Origin: Jejubacter sp036620675 | GTDB lineage: Bacteria > Pseudomonadota > Gammaproteobacteria > Enterobacterales > Enterobacteriaceae | Reading direction: 5' to 3' (one strand) | Assembly (NCBI GenBank): GCA_036620675.1 | Contig: JAZHEE010000022.1 | DNA: 64,000 bases | Shown here: piece by piece, positions 33,177 through 42,666 of the stretch | Position numbering within the stretch: position 1 is the stretch's first letter | Layout: every line of letters begins with the position of its first letter | Notes under the pieces: generated by a model | Told to the model about the DNA's origin: nothing | Databases searched by the model: none | Seen by the model: the letters and a program-made list of their open reading frames with translations, nothing else | Translations under genes and position numbers: made by a program

Positions 33177-35006
33177 TTATTCTACCGTAACCGACTTCGC
33201 CAGGTTTCGCGGCTGGTCCACATCAGTGCCTTTAATCAGTGCCACATGGTAGGACAGCAGCTGTAGCGGAACGGTATAGAAGATAGGCGCAATCTCCTCT
33301 TCCACATGCGGCATCTGAATGATGTGCATGGTTTCGCTGTCTACAAAGCCAGCTGCCTCATCGGCAAACACGTAGAGATGGCCGCCACGGGCACGCACCT
33401 CTTCGATATTGGACTTCAGTTTCTCCAGCAGGTCGTTATTCGGTGCAACCACGATAACCGGCATATCAGCATCGATCAGCGCCAGCGGGCCATGCTTCAG
33501 CTCACCGGCGGCATAGGCTTCGGCGTGAATATAGGAGATCTCTTTAAGCTTCAGTGCCCCTTCCAGCGCGATGGGGTACTGATCGCCACGCCCCAGGAAC
33601 AGCGCATGGTGCTTATCAGAGAAGTCTTCCGCCAGAGCTTCAATACGCTTGTCCTGAGCCAGCATCTGCTCGATACGGCTGGGCAGAGTCTGCAGTGCAT
33701 GCACGATATTGTGCTCGACATTTGGATCCACGCCTTTCAGACGACCTATTTTCGCCACCAGCATCAGCAGCACGGTCAGTTGGGTAGTAAAGGCTTTGGT
33801 GGAAGCCACGCCGATTTCAGTGCCCGCTTTGGTCATCAGCGCCAGATCGGATTCACGCACCAGCGAAGAACCCGGCACGTTACAGATAGCCAGCGAGCCC
33901 AGGTACCCAAGCTCTTTCGCCAGACGCAGCGCCGCCAGCGTATCGGCGGTTTCACCGGACTGGGAGAGGGTGATAATCAGGCTGTTACGGCGCACCGCTG
34001 ACTTGCGATAGCGGAATTCAGAAGCGATCTCCACATCGCAGGGAACGCCAGCCATGGCTTCAAACCAGTAGCGGGACACCATTCCGGAGTTGTAGGAGGT
34101 ACCACAGGCTACTATCTGGATATGCTCAACCTTTGACAGCAGTTCGTCGCTGTTCGGGCCCAGTTCACTCAGATCCACAGTACCGTGACTGATACGTCCG
34201 GTCAGGGTGCTCTTAATAGCGTTCGGCTGCTCGTAGATCTCTTTCTGCATATAGTGACGATAGCCGCCCTTATCGCCGGCATCATACTGCAGATTCGACT
34301 CCACCTCTTCACGCGTGACCGGCTCGCCGGAACGATCAAAAACGGTGATGCTGCGACGGGTTACTTCCGCGATATCGCCCTCTTCCAGGAACATAAAACG
34401 GCGGGTTACCGGCAGCAGAGCCAACTGATCGGAGGCGATAAAGTTTTCACCAACGCCCAGACCAATCACCAGCGGGCTACCCGAGCGGGCCGCCAGCAGG
34501 GTGTCCGGATTACGGGTATCCATAATCACGGTGCCGTAAGCGCCGCGCAACTGAGGTATGGCGCGCAGCACCGCTTCACGCAGACTGCCGCCCTGTTCCA
34601 TTTCCCAGTGAACCAGATGAGCGATAACTTCGGTATCAGTCTGGGAGATAAACTGATAGCCTCGCGCTTTCAGGGTTTCACGCAGCGGCTCATAGTTTTC
34701 GATAATGCCATTGTGTACCACCGCGATATGCCCGGAGACATGCGGGTGAGCATTCACTTCAGACGGTTCGCCGTGGGTCGCCCAACGGGTATGCGCAATA
34801 CCCGTGCCGCCATGCAACGGGTGCTCTTCAGCAGCCTGCGCCAGCGCCTGAACCTTCCCCAGACGACGCAGACGGGTCATATTCCCCTGTGCGTCGACCA
34901 CTGCCAGACCGGCGGAGTCATAGCCCCGGTATTCCAGACGGCGTAGCCCTTCGAGAAGAATTTCTGCAATATCACGTTGCGCGACCGCGCCAACAATTCC
35001 ACACAT
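33177..35006 (-). CDS. glmS: Glutamine--fructose-6-phosphate aminotransferase
   Basis: GlmS makes glucosamine 6-phosphate, the first step to UDP-GlcNAc for peptidoglycan and LPS. The 609 residues match E. coli. Cys2 (MCGIVGAV) is the glutaminase nucleophile after Met removal, and HTRWATHG, NGIIENY and QTDTEVIAHL complete the N-terminal Ntn domain. Two SIS domains follow (CGTSYNSG, SQSGETADTL, FLGRGDQYPIALEGALKLKEISYIHAEAYAAGELKHGPLAL). It ends AKSVTVE. The 145-base leader after glmU is the place where enteric glmS mRNA is controlled by GlmZ/GlmY small RNAs. Confidence 0.98.
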   Translation of the reverse strand: MCGIVGAVAQRDIAEILLEGLRRLEYRGYDSAGLAVVDAQGNMTRLRRLGKVQALAQAAEEHPLHGGTGIAHTRWATHGEPSEVNAHPHVSGHIAVVHNGIIENYEPLRETLKARGYQFISQTDTEVIAHLVHWEMEQGGSLREAVLRAIPQLRGAYGTVIMDTRNPDTLLAARSGSPLVIGLGVGENFIASDQLALLPVTRRFMFLEEGDIAEVTRRSITVFDRSGEPVTREEVESNLQYDAGDKGGYRHYMQKEIYEQPNAIKSTLTGRISHGTVDLSELGPNSDELLSKVEHIQIVACGTSYNSGMVSRYWFEAMAGVPCDVEIASEFRYRKSAVRRNSLIITLSQSGETADTLAALRLAKELGYLGSLAICNVPGSSLVRESDLALMTKAGTEIGVASTKAFTTQLTVLLMLVAKIGRLKGVDPNVEHNIVHALQTLPSRIEQMLAQDKRIEALAEDFSDKHHALFLGRGDQYPIALEGALKLKEISYIHAEAYAAGELKHGPLALIDADMPVIVVAPNNDLLEKLKSNIEEVRARGGHLYVFADEAAGFVDSETMHIIQMPHVEEEIAPIFYTVPLQLLSYHVALIKGTDVDQPRNLAKSVTVE

Positions 35007-35151
35007 CGTATTGATTCCTTAGATCAAGGCGTTTCCGCCTGCGTTGTCGCTGACCTGTTATTCCGGTTTTCCCGGCCCCCGAGCCTTTGTAGAGAGTGGG
35101 GTTATTTTTATAAGCACTGCTCCCCCTCTCCCGGAAGGAGAGGGGCAAAAA
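35007..35151 (-). promoter_or_regulatory. glmU-glmS intergenic leader
   Basis: This gap holds the glmS 5' leader on the minus strand. A strong stem CCCCTCTCC-TTCC-GGGAGAGGGG at about 35122-35145 lies just past the glmU stop. In E. coli the co-transcript is cut near the glmU stop and the glmS part is stabilised by GlmZ. The GlmZ pairing site was not identified here. Confidence 0.5.
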
Positions 35152-36522
35152 TTATTTTTTCTTCACCGGACGCTGCCAGCCCTGAATATGAGTCTGCTTC
35201 ACCCGGCTGATGACCAGCTCGTTTTCCTGGATATCGCGCGTCACGGTGGTGCCCGCACCGATCGTCGCACCGCGCGCCACGCTGACCGGCGCTACCAGTT
35301 GGGTATCGGACCCCACAAAAACGTCGTCGCCAATCAGGGTCTTATGTTTGTTAGCGCCATCATAGTTGCAGGTGATGGTTCCGGCGCCAATATTTACGTT
35401 ATCACCTATCTCGGCATCTCCGAGATAGGACAAATGCCCGGCTTTAGAACCTTTACCCAGTCGCGCTTTTTTCATTTCGACGAAATTCCCCACGTGGGCG
35501 CCTTCCGCCAGCTCGGCGCCTGGGCGCAAACGCGCGAACGGCCCAATGGTACAGTCGGCCTCCAGATGGGCATCTTCTACCACGGTATAGGGACTAATTT
35601 CGCAGTTATCGCCAATGATGCTGTTTTTAATCACACAACCGGCACCAATTTTAACCCGATCGCCCAGCGTAACCTGGCCTTCCAGAATCACATTAGCATC
35701 GATCTCGATATCACGGCCATGGGTCAAACTGCCGCGCAGATCGAAACGCTGGGGATCGCGCAACATCACGCCCGCCAGCAGCAGCTTTTCCGCCTGCTCA
35801 GCCTGATAAACCCGCTCCAGCCTGGAAAGCTGCAGTCTGTTATTAACGCCTTCCACTTCACTCAGACGCTGCGGATGAACCGCGGCAATCTCGCGACCTT
35901 CCTGATAAGCCATGGCGATGATATCGGTAATATAGAATTCGCCCTGGGCATTGTTGTTATCCAGTTGTCCCAGCCAGCGCTTCAGGTCGGCGCCCCCTGC
36001 CACCAGAATGCCGGTATTGATCTCATTTATCTGGCGCTGGGCCTCGCTGGCGTCTTTATGTTCGACGATACCTGTCACCCGACCATTTTCCCGGGTGATG
36101 CGACCATAGCCAGTGGGATTGGCCAGTTCTACGGTCAACAGGCCAATGCCGCCCTGTGGCTTCGCTTCACGCAGGCGCGCCAGGGTTTCCACTGAAATCA
36201 GCGGCACGTCGCCGTAAAGCATCAGGATATCTTCATCATCAGCGAAAAACAGCGCCGCCTGCTGCATGGCATGACCGGTTCCCAATTGCTCGGCCTGCAA
36301 CACCCAGTTCAGCGCATCGTTCTTCAGCGTCTGCTTCAGTAAATCACCGCCGTGACCATAAACCAGGTGAATCTGACGCGCCCCCAGTTCGCTGGCTGCA
36401 TCAATGACATGCTGCACCATCGGCTTACCCGCAAGGGTATGCAGCACCTTGGGGAGATCGGAATACATGCGAGTACCTTTGCCTGCGGCAAGGATCACTA
36501 CGCTCATCGCATTATGTGACAT
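35152..36522 (-). CDS. glmU: Bifunctional UDP-GlcNAc pyrophosphorylase / GlcN-1-P acetyltransferase
   Basis: GlmU acetylates glucosamine 1-phosphate and then uridylates it to UDP-GlcNAc. The N-terminal domain has the nucleotidyltransferase signature LAAGKGTRMYSDLPKVLH; GTGHAMQQA, YGDVPLI and NNRLQL are also present. The C-terminal half is a left-handed beta helix of hexapeptide repeats, ending near CNYDGANKHKTLIGDDVFVGSDTQLVAP. ATG at 36522 (MSHNAMSVVILAAGKG) gives the usual 456 residues; two further codons are possible. Confidence 0.98.
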   Translation of the reverse strand: MSHNAMSVVILAAGKGTRMYSDLPKVLHTLAGKPMVQHVIDAASELGARQIHLVYGHGGDLLKQTLKNDALNWVLQAEQLGTGHAMQQAALFFADDEDILMLYGDVPLISVETLARLREAKPQGGIGLLTVELANPTGYGRITRENGRVTGIVEHKDASEAQRQINEINTGILVAGGADLKRWLGQLDNNNAQGEFYITDIIAMAYQEGREIAAVHPQRLSEVEGVNNRLQLSRLERVYQAEQAEKLLLAGVMLRDPQRFDLRGSLTHGRDIEIDANVILEGQVTLGDRVKIGAGCVIKNSIIGDNCEISPYTVVEDAHLEADCTIGPFARLRPGAELAEGAHVGNFVEMKKARLGKGSKAGHLSYLGDAEIGDNVNIGAGTITCNYDGANKHKTLIGDDVFVGSDTQLVAPVSVARGATIGAGTTVTRDIQENELVISRVKQTHIQGWQRPVKKK

Positions 36523-36839
36523 ACGCATCCTGAATATGTTGAGTGAAAAAAGTAAAGCGGTTTAGCTTTGAAAATTCTACATATTTTTCACCAAAAAACG
36601 AACTGCGGAAAAAGCATCCGCCCCGGCATAATTTTACTCCATTATGCCCTCAGAATGGTCTCTGATGAGGAAAATCCCCCGGCTTTCACTCATACATAGG
36701 CGAAAAATTATTTATCCCTCTGTTTTATATATTATTTTTAGCCATAAAATAAAAAGAAAGGCTCTAATCCTAAAATCACCATTTCAGGGGTTTCAATTAT
36801 TTCTTACTGTTACAATTATCACATAAAGGGACCTTAAAT
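36523..36839. other. Intergenic stretch upstream of glmU, no gene recognised
   Basis: About 317 bases. The glmU promoter should lie in the first part. From about 36690 the base composition becomes strongly A+T rich and runs into the tae4-tai4 insert, which suggests that the foreign segment begins here. The open frame of 60 codons at 36644 has no homology that I recognise and no good ribosome site. Confidence 0.5.
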
Positions 36840-37290
36840 ATGACAAGCAGACCCAGCTTTATCAGGATGTGGGATAACTTTGCGAAGGTTAATAGAAGCG
36901 TACCTCAGGTTGGAAAAGTTGTTGGAGGCAAAGTCGAGAGTAATATAAACGACCGTATATTCGAAATATGCTTGCGCAATCCGCATAAGCTATGCCATTA
37001 ATTATTCAGGAATTATCATTCCCAGAGATGAAAACAGATGGAAAACATCATCTGGTGCAGATAAGAAATGGTATATATACCGGGTAAGCGATATGATTAA
37101 ATTTCTAAATTCTAAATTTGGTAAAGCAGATATATCCAGTGGCTTTGACGGTAAAAAAGGCATTCTGTTATTCAATGTTACAGGCTGGAGTGATGCAACG
37201 GGGCATGTTACTCTCTGGGATGGTAAAAAATGCTCTGATAAATGTTATTTTCCGCAATCGAGTGGAGTTCAGTTATGGACATTAAAGTAG
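36840..37290 (+). pseudogene. Frameshifted type VI secretion amidase effector, Tae4-like
   Basis: The 5' frame starts at ATG 36840 (MTSRPSFIRMWDNFAKVNRS) and stops at 37001 after 53 codons. Skipping one base near 36966 opens the other frame, which continues YACAIRISYAINYSG, KKWYIYRVSDMIKFL and TGHVTLWDGKKCSD to 37290. Together they give a full Tae4-like protein of about 149 residues. Tae4 enzymes cut peptidoglycan peptides using a Cys (in ACAIR) and a His (in GHVTLW). The extra base lies right before the Cys codon at 36973-36975. As written, no active enzyme is made unless the ribosome slips or the base is a sequencing error. Confidence 0.82.
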
Positions 37291-37628
37291 TCATGATGAC
37301 AATGCTATTTACTTTTCCCGCGCTGGCAAAAGATACCAGCAACAGTGCACAACCATATAATTTAGCAAATTTCGCGCTGAGTACCTGCCTTGCAAAGGGA
37401 TTCACAGATAAGGCGGTGAAGGAAGATGCGCTTTCAGCCGTAGGGGCGTATGTTGAGCTGGGCTCATATCCCGCCGAAGCCTATGAAGAAACGAATAAAC
37501 TCGTTAAAGAGTATCTTGCGAAAAAATATGTCGGTAAAAATGAGAACTCTGAATTTATCGTCATGAAATGCATTGATGTATCAAGAAGCACAGAGCTTAA
37601 GCAGATAGCGCAGAAATACGCGCATTAA
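37275..37628 (+). CDS. Type VI amidase immunity protein, Tai4-like
   Basis: 117 residues from ATG at 37275, which overlaps the tae4-like 3' end by 16 bases. A signal peptide (MDIKVVMMTMLFTFPALAKD) sends it to the periplasm, where immunity proteins must act. The mature part is helical and has two Cys (STCLAKG, MKCIDV), YVELGSYPAEAYEETNKLVKEYLAKKY and a C-terminal KQIAQKY, a pattern like Tai4. It appears intact although its effector gene is broken. No type VI apparatus genes are in the window. Confidence 0.82.
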   Translation: MDIKVVMMTMLFTFPALAKDTSNSAQPYNLANFALSTCLAKGFTDKAVKEDALSAVGAYVELGSYPAEAYEETNKLVKEYLAKKYVGKNENSEFIVMKCIDVSRSTELKQIAQKYAH

Positions 37629-37677
37629 TACTATACATCCTTACTGCACGATGGTTTTGACGGTGACAGATATCAAT

Positions 37678-37715
37678 AAAAAACGCCAGCCGGGTTGCCC
37701 TGACTGGCGTTTTAC
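37678..37715. terminator. Bidirectional terminator between the immunity gene and atpC
   Basis: AAAAACGCCAG...CTGGCGTTTTAC forms a stem (AACGCCAG with CTGGCGTT) with A and T flanks, ending both the atp operon on the minus strand and tai4 on the plus strand. Confidence 0.8.
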
Positions 37716-37729
37716 TTTTCAAGCCTGAG

Positions 37730-38149
37730 TCACATCGCTTTTTTGGTCAGCTCAATAACACGCAATTTCGCGATGGCCTTAGACAGTTCGGCAGAAGCCT
37801 GCGCGTAATCGACGTCGCCGTGCGAATTACGGATATGCTCTTCTGCTTTACGCTTAGACTCCATCGCCCGCGCCTCATCGAGATCCTGACCGCGGATCGC
37901 GGTGTCAGCCAGCACCGTTACGGCGCCGGGCTGTACTTCCAGGATGCCGCCGGAGAGGTAGATAAACTCTTCGTGGCCGTGCTGTTTCACGATGCGGATC
38001 ATACCAGGCTTAATGGCGGTAAGCAGCGGCGCGTGGCCCGGGTAAATCCCCAGTTCGCCTTCGCTGCCTGTAACCTGGATTTTCTCAACCAGACCAGAGA
38101 ACATCTGCTGCTCTGCGCTGACGACATCCAGGTGGTAAGTCATAGCCAT
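37730..38149 (-). CDS. atpC: ATP synthase F1 epsilon subunit
   Basis: Epsilon is part of the central stalk and can inhibit ATP hydrolysis through its C-terminal helices. The 139 residues start MAMTYHLDVVSAEQQMFSG; a beta sandwich is followed by a helical hairpin (LDEARAMESKRKAEEHIR onward). Last gene of the atp operon, 20 bases after atpD. Confidence 0.98.
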   Translation of the reverse strand: MAMTYHLDVVSAEQQMFSGLVEKIQVTGSEGELGIYPGHAPLLTAIKPGMIRIVKQHGHEEFIYLSGGILEVQPGAVTVLADTAIRGQDLDEARAMESKRKAEEHIRNSHGDVDYAQASAELSKAIAKLRVIELTKKAM

Positions 38150-38169
38150 ATCACCCTCCGATTAAGGCG

Positions 38170-39552
38170 TTAAAGTTTCTTGGCTTTTTCCACGGCTTCT
38201 TCAATGGTACCAACCATATAGAAAGCCTGTTCCGGCAGGTGATCGTATTCACCGTCCATAATGCCTTTAAAGCCACGGATGGTGTCTTTCAGAGAAACGA
38301 ACTTGCCCGGAGAGCCGGTGAAAACTTCTGCCACGAAGAACGGCTGAGACAGGAAGCGCTGAATCTTACGCGCGCGGGCTACCACCAGCTTATCTTCTTC
38401 AGACAGTTCATCCATACCCAGGATGGCGATGATGTCTTTCAGTTCCTGATAGCGCTGCAGAATGGACTGCACGCCGCGAGCAACGTCATAGTGCTCCTGC
38501 CCAACGATCAGCGGATCAAGCTGACGGCTGGTGGAATCCAGCGGGTCAACGGCCGGGTAGATCCCCAGAGACGCTATCTGACGGCTCAGTACCACGGTAG
38601 CGTCAAGGTGCGCAAAGGTGGTTGCCGGAGACGGGTCAGTCAGGTCATCCGCAGGTACGTATACCGCCTGTACAGAGGTGATGGAACCTGTCTTGGTGGA
38701 GGTGATACGCTCCTGCAAAACACCCATCTCTTCCGCCAGCGTCGGCTGATAACCTACCGCAGAAGGCATACGGCCCAGCAGTGCGGATACTTCGGTACCT
38801 GCCAGGGTATAACGGTAGATGTTATCGACGAACAGCAGAACGTCACGACCTTCGTCACGGAATTTCTCGGCCATGGTCAGACCGGTCAGCGCAACGCGCA
38901 GACGGTTTCCCGGCGGCTCGTTCATCTGGCCATAAACCAGGGATACTTTATCCAGTACGTTGGAATCGGTCATTTCGTGGTAGAAGTCGTTACCTTCACG
39001 GGTACGTTCACCCACGCCCGCAAACACCGAATAACCGGAGTGCTCGATCGCAATATTACGAATAAGCTCCATCATGTTTACGGTTTTACCCACACCCGCA
39101 CCACCGAACAGACCGACTTTACCGCCCTTCGCGAACGGACAGATCAGGTCCATAACCTTGATACCGGTTTCCAGCAGCTCCTGAGAGTTGGAGAGCTCTT
39201 CATAGCTCGGCGCCGCACGGTGAATCGCCCAGCGCTCTTCTTCGCCGATGTCGCCCTTCATGTCGACCGGCTCGCCCAGTACGTTCATGATACGACCCAG
39301 CGTCGCTTTACCTACCGGCACTTCGATCGGGTGCTCAAGGTCTTTGACTTCCAGACCACGACGCAGACCGTCGGAAGAGCCCATGGCGATGGTACGTACC
39401 ACGCCGCCACCCAGCTGCTGCTGAACTTCCAGCACCAGCCTGTCGTTACCATTCATAACCTCAAGAGCATCGTACACCTTTGGTACAGCATCCTGAGGAA
39501 ACTCGACGTCCACCACGGCGCCGATTACCTGGATAATCTTTCCAGTTGCCAT
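38170..39552 (-). CDS. atpD: ATP synthase F1 beta subunit
   Basis: This is the catalytic subunit of F1. The 460 residues match E. coli. The P-loop is FGGAGVGKTVNMMELIRN near residue 150. GVGERTREGNDFYHEM contains the catalytic glutamate, and the family signature PAVDPLDSTSR is present. It lies 98 bases after atpG. A 443-codon open frame on the opposite strand is a shadow. Confidence 0.99.
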   Translation of the reverse strand: MATGKIIQVIGAVVDVEFPQDAVPKVYDALEVMNGNDRLVLEVQQQLGGGVVRTIAMGSSDGLRRGLEVKDLEHPIEVPVGKATLGRIMNVLGEPVDMKGDIGEEERWAIHRAAPSYEELSNSQELLETGIKVMDLICPFAKGGKVGLFGGAGVGKTVNMMELIRNIAIEHSGYSVFAGVGERTREGNDFYHEMTDSNVLDKVSLVYGQMNEPPGNRLRVALTGLTMAEKFRDEGRDVLLFVDNIYRYTLAGTEVSALLGRMPSAVGYQPTLAEEMGVLQERITSTKTGSITSVQAVYVPADDLTDPSPATTFAHLDATVVLSRQIASLGIYPAVDPLDSTSRQLDPLIVGQEHYDVARGVQSILQRYQELKDIIAILGMDELSEEDKLVVARARKIQRFLSQPFFVAEVFTGSPGKFVSLKDTIRGFKGIMDGEYDHLPEQAFYMVGTIEEAVEKAKKL

Positions 39553-39650
39553 CTTGAATCCTCTACGTAATTCGTTTACCCGTTGTATTTCAACCTGCCG
39601 GTGCGTTAGCTGCCTTCCCGCTTGCCGAACTACTTAGGGTAATAACCTGG

Positions 39651-40514
39651 TTAAACCGCAGCGGCCCCCGAGACAATCTCGGTGAGTTCCTGAGTAATGC
39701 TGGCCTGACGAGCCTTGTTGTACACCAGTTGCAGCTCTTTAATCAGGTTTCCGCCGTTGTCGGTTGCGGCTTTCATCGCCACCATACGGGCAGCCTGCTC
39801 GCTGGCCAGGTTTTCCACCACGCCCTGATAAACCTGGGACTCCACATAACGACGCAGCAGGGTATCCAGCAGCGCCTTCGGATCCGGCTCATACAGATAA
39901 TCCCAGGTCTTACGCTTCAGTTCCTCGTCTTCCGCCGCAGGCAGCGGCAGCAGTTGAGTGATGGTCGGTTCCTGGGACATGGTGTTGATAAATTTGTTGC
40001 TGACAATATAAAGCTTGTCCAGACGGCCTTCGTCGTAGGCCTGCAGCATTACCTTAACCGGGCCAATCAGTTCAGACAGGGAAGGGTTATCCCCCATGCC
40101 CGTCACCTGTGCGACCACGTTACCGCCCACGGAGTTAAAGAACGCGGCACCCTTGGAGCCAATCAGCGCCAGATCGCTCTGAACGCCTTTGTCAGACCAC
40201 GTTTTCATTTCACCGAGCAGCTTTTTGAACAGATTAATGTTCAGACCGCCGCACAGTCCACGGTCGGTAGAAACCACGAGGTAGCCTACGCGCTTAACCT
40301 CGCGCTCTTCCAGGTAAGGATGCTTATATTCCAGATTACCGTTAGCAAGGTGACCAATCACCTTGCGCATGGTATCGGCATAAGGACGGCTGGCCGCCAT
40401 GCGCTCCTGCGACTTACGCATTTTGGAAGCGGCGACCATCTCCATCGCTTTAGTGATCTTCTGCGTGTTCTGGACGCTTGCGATCTTACTACGTATCTCT
40501 TTTGCGCCGGCCAT
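39651..40514 (-). CDS. atpG: ATP synthase F1 gamma subunit
   Basis: Gamma is the rotating central shaft. The 287 residues begin MAGAKEIRSKIASVQNTQKITKAMEMVAASKMRK, one of the two long coiled-coil helices, and end with the other (ATDNGGNLIKELQLVYNKARQASITQELTEIVSGAAAV). It is 50 bases downstream of atpA. Confidence 0.99.
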   Translation of the reverse strand: MAGAKEIRSKIASVQNTQKITKAMEMVAASKMRKSQERMAASRPYADTMRKVIGHLANGNLEYKHPYLEEREVKRVGYLVVSTDRGLCGGLNINLFKKLLGEMKTWSDKGVQSDLALIGSKGAAFFNSVGGNVVAQVTGMGDNPSLSELIGPVKVMLQAYDEGRLDKLYIVSNKFINTMSQEPTITQLLPLPAAEDEELKRKTWDYLYEPDPKALLDTLLRRYVESQVYQGVVENLASEQAARMVAMKAATDNGGNLIKELQLVYNKARQASITQELTEIVSGAAAV

Positions 40515-40564
40515 GAGCTTCTCCTCAAAGCCTGGCGGCCCGCGTTATGCGAACCGCCAGACCA

Positions 40565-42106
40565 TTACCAGGACTGAGTTGCTTTGAAGGAATCGAGGAC
40601 GCCTTTCAGCTTGCCTTCGATCTCATCGTTGTAGCCGCCAGTCTTGTCGATTTCCTGCATCAGGGCCGCGTGATCGCGATCAACATAAGCCAGCAGCGCA
40701 GCTTCGAAGCTGCCTACTTTCGCAATCTCGACATCTTCCAGGTAGCCACGTTCCGCTGCGAACAGTACCAGAGACTGCTGAGCAACGGACATAGGAGCAT
40801 ACTGCTTCTGCTTCAGCAATTCGGTCACTTTCTGACCGTGGTTCAACTGCTTACGCGTTGCATCATCCAGGTCGGAAGCGAACTGCGAGAACGCCGCCAG
40901 TTCACGATACTGCGCCAGTGCGGTACGGATACCGCCGGACAGCTTTTTCATGATCTTGGTCTGGGCCGCGCCACCAACACGAGATACCGAGATACCCGGG
41001 TTAACCGCCGGACGAATACCGGAGTTGAACAGGCTGGACTCCAGGAAGATCTGACCATCGGTAATGGAGATAACGTTGGTCGGTACGAATGCGGAAACGT
41101 CACCCGCCTGGGTTTCAATGATCGGCAGCGCGGTCAGAGAACCGGTCTGGCCTTTCACTTCGCCCCTGGTGAAGGCTTCTACATACTCGGCGTTAACGCG
41201 CGCAGCACGCTCCAGCAGACGGGAGTGGAGGTAAAATACGTCACCCGGGAATGCTTCACGTCCAGGCGGACGGCGCAGCAGCAGGGAAATCTGACGATAA
41301 GCAACGGCCTGCTTGGACAGATCGTCATAAACGATCAGCGCGTCTTCGCCGCGGTCGCGGAAGTATTCACCCATCGCACAACCGGCATACGGCGCCAGGT
41401 ACTGCAGTGCGGCGGATTCAGACGCCGTCGCGACAACCACGATGGTGTTGTCCAGCGCGCCGTGCTCTTCCAGCTTACGCACCACGTTAGAGATAGTGGA
41501 CGCCTTCTGACCGATAGCGACGTAGACACACTTAATGCCGGAATTACGCTGATTGATGATAGCATCGACGGCCAGTGCGGTTTTACCGGTCTGACGGTCG
41601 CCGATGATAAGCTCACGCTGACCACGGCCGATCGGAATCATGGCGTCGACGGACTTATAACCGGTCTGTACCGGCTGGTCTACGGACTGACGCTCGATAA
41701 CGCCCGGCGCGATAGCTTCAACCGGAGAGAAACCGTCGTTATCGACCGGCCCTTTACCGTCAATCGGCGCGCCCAGAGTGTTAACCACACGGCCCAGCAG
41801 GCCACGGCCAACCGGAACTTCCAGAATACGGCCGGTGCATTTTACCTTCATGCCTTCGGCCAGATCCGCGTAAGGCCCCATGACTACGGCACCTACGGAG
41901 TCGCGCTCCAGGTTCAGTGCGATAGCATAGCGGTTGCCCGGCAGGGAGATCATCTCACCCTGCATGACGTCAGCCAGGCCGTGTACGCGGATGATTCCGT
42001 CGCTGACGGAAACGATAGTACCTTCGTTATGAGCCTCGCTCACAACGTTGAACTGTTCAATTCGCTGTTTGATCAGTTCGCTGATTTCGGTGGAATTCAG
42101 TTGCAT
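40565..42106 (-). CDS. atpA: ATP synthase F1 alpha subunit
   Basis: This is the regulatory nucleotide-binding subunit of F1, 513 residues as in E. coli. The P-loop GDRQTGKTALAVDAI is near residue 170, and the signature NPGISVSRVGG (ATP synthase alpha/beta) is near 365. It is 12 bases after atpH. The 568-codon antisense frame is a shadow. Confidence 0.99.
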   Translation of the reverse strand: MQLNSTEISELIKQRIEQFNVVSEAHNEGTIVSVSDGIIRVHGLADVMQGEMISLPGNRYAIALNLERDSVGAVVMGPYADLAEGMKVKCTGRILEVPVGRGLLGRVVNTLGAPIDGKGPVDNDGFSPVEAIAPGVIERQSVDQPVQTGYKSVDAMIPIGRGQRELIIGDRQTGKTALAVDAIINQRNSGIKCVYVAIGQKASTISNVVRKLEEHGALDNTIVVVATASESAALQYLAPYAGCAMGEYFRDRGEDALIVYDDLSKQAVAYRQISLLLRRPPGREAFPGDVFYLHSRLLERAARVNAEYVEAFTRGEVKGQTGSLTALPIIETQAGDVSAFVPTNVISITDGQIFLESSLFNSGIRPAVNPGISVSRVGGAAQTKIMKKLSGGIRTALAQYRELAAFSQFASDLDDATRKQLNHGQKVTELLKQKQYAPMSVAQQSLVLFAAERGYLEDVEIAKVGSFEAALLAYVDRDHAALMQEIDKTGGYNDEIEGKLKGVLDSFKATQSW

Positions 42107-42118
42107 GCTCCAGTCCCC

Positions 42119-42652
42119 TTAAGACTGCAAGACGTCTGCCAGGCGCTCAAGACGGCCGCGTACGCTACCATCAATGACCATATCACCCGCCTGGATGATG
42201 ACACCTGCCATTACAGACTTATCAATTTTGCAATTCAGCTTCACTTTGCGTGACAGACGTTTTTCCATAGCGCTTACGATCTTCGAAAGCTGCTCTTCGC
42301 TCAGCCGACTTGCGGAGGTGACATCGACCTCCACGGTCGCTTCCTGGGCTGCGCGTAACCGGAGGAACTCTTCAAGCACGTCCGGAAGCACGATCAGACG
42401 CCCGTTTTCGGCCATAACCCGAATCAGGTTCTGGCCGTTAGCGTCCAGTTGATCACCGCAGATGGCGATAAACGAATTGGCGAGCGTTTCCGGCGCCAGA
42501 GCGCCGGAGAGAAGCTCTGTCATGTTTTCGTTTTTGGATACCTCGGCGGCAAACGCCAGCATGTTCTGCCAACGGTCGACGCTCTGGTGAACGACTGCAA
42601 AGTCAAAAGCTGCTTTGGCGTAGGGGCGAGCTACCGTAATAAATTCAGACAT
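42119..42652 (-). CDS. atpH: ATP synthase F1 delta subunit
   Basis: Delta joins the peripheral stalk to the top of F1. The 177 residues start MSEFITVARPYAKAAFDFA, with the N-terminal six-helix bundle. The C-terminal MAGVIIQAGDMVIDGSVRGRLERL is the family signature. It is 14 bases after atpF. Confidence 0.98.
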   Translation of the reverse strand: MSEFITVARPYAKAAFDFAVVHQSVDRWQNMLAFAAEVSKNENMTELLSGALAPETLANSFIAICGDQLDANGQNLIRVMAENGRLIVLPDVLEEFLRLRAAQEATVEVDVTSASRLSEEQLSKIVSAMEKRLSRKVKLNCKIDKSVMAGVIIQAGDMVIDGSVRGRLERLADVLQS

Positions 42653-42666
42653 CGGCCCCTCCCTCC

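Noticed and set aside
38239..39570. 443-codon plus-strand frame
   Set aside because: Shadow of atpD on the opposite strand; composition follows the real gene.
40547..42253. 568-codon plus-strand frame
   Set aside because: Shadow of atpA and the start of atpH.
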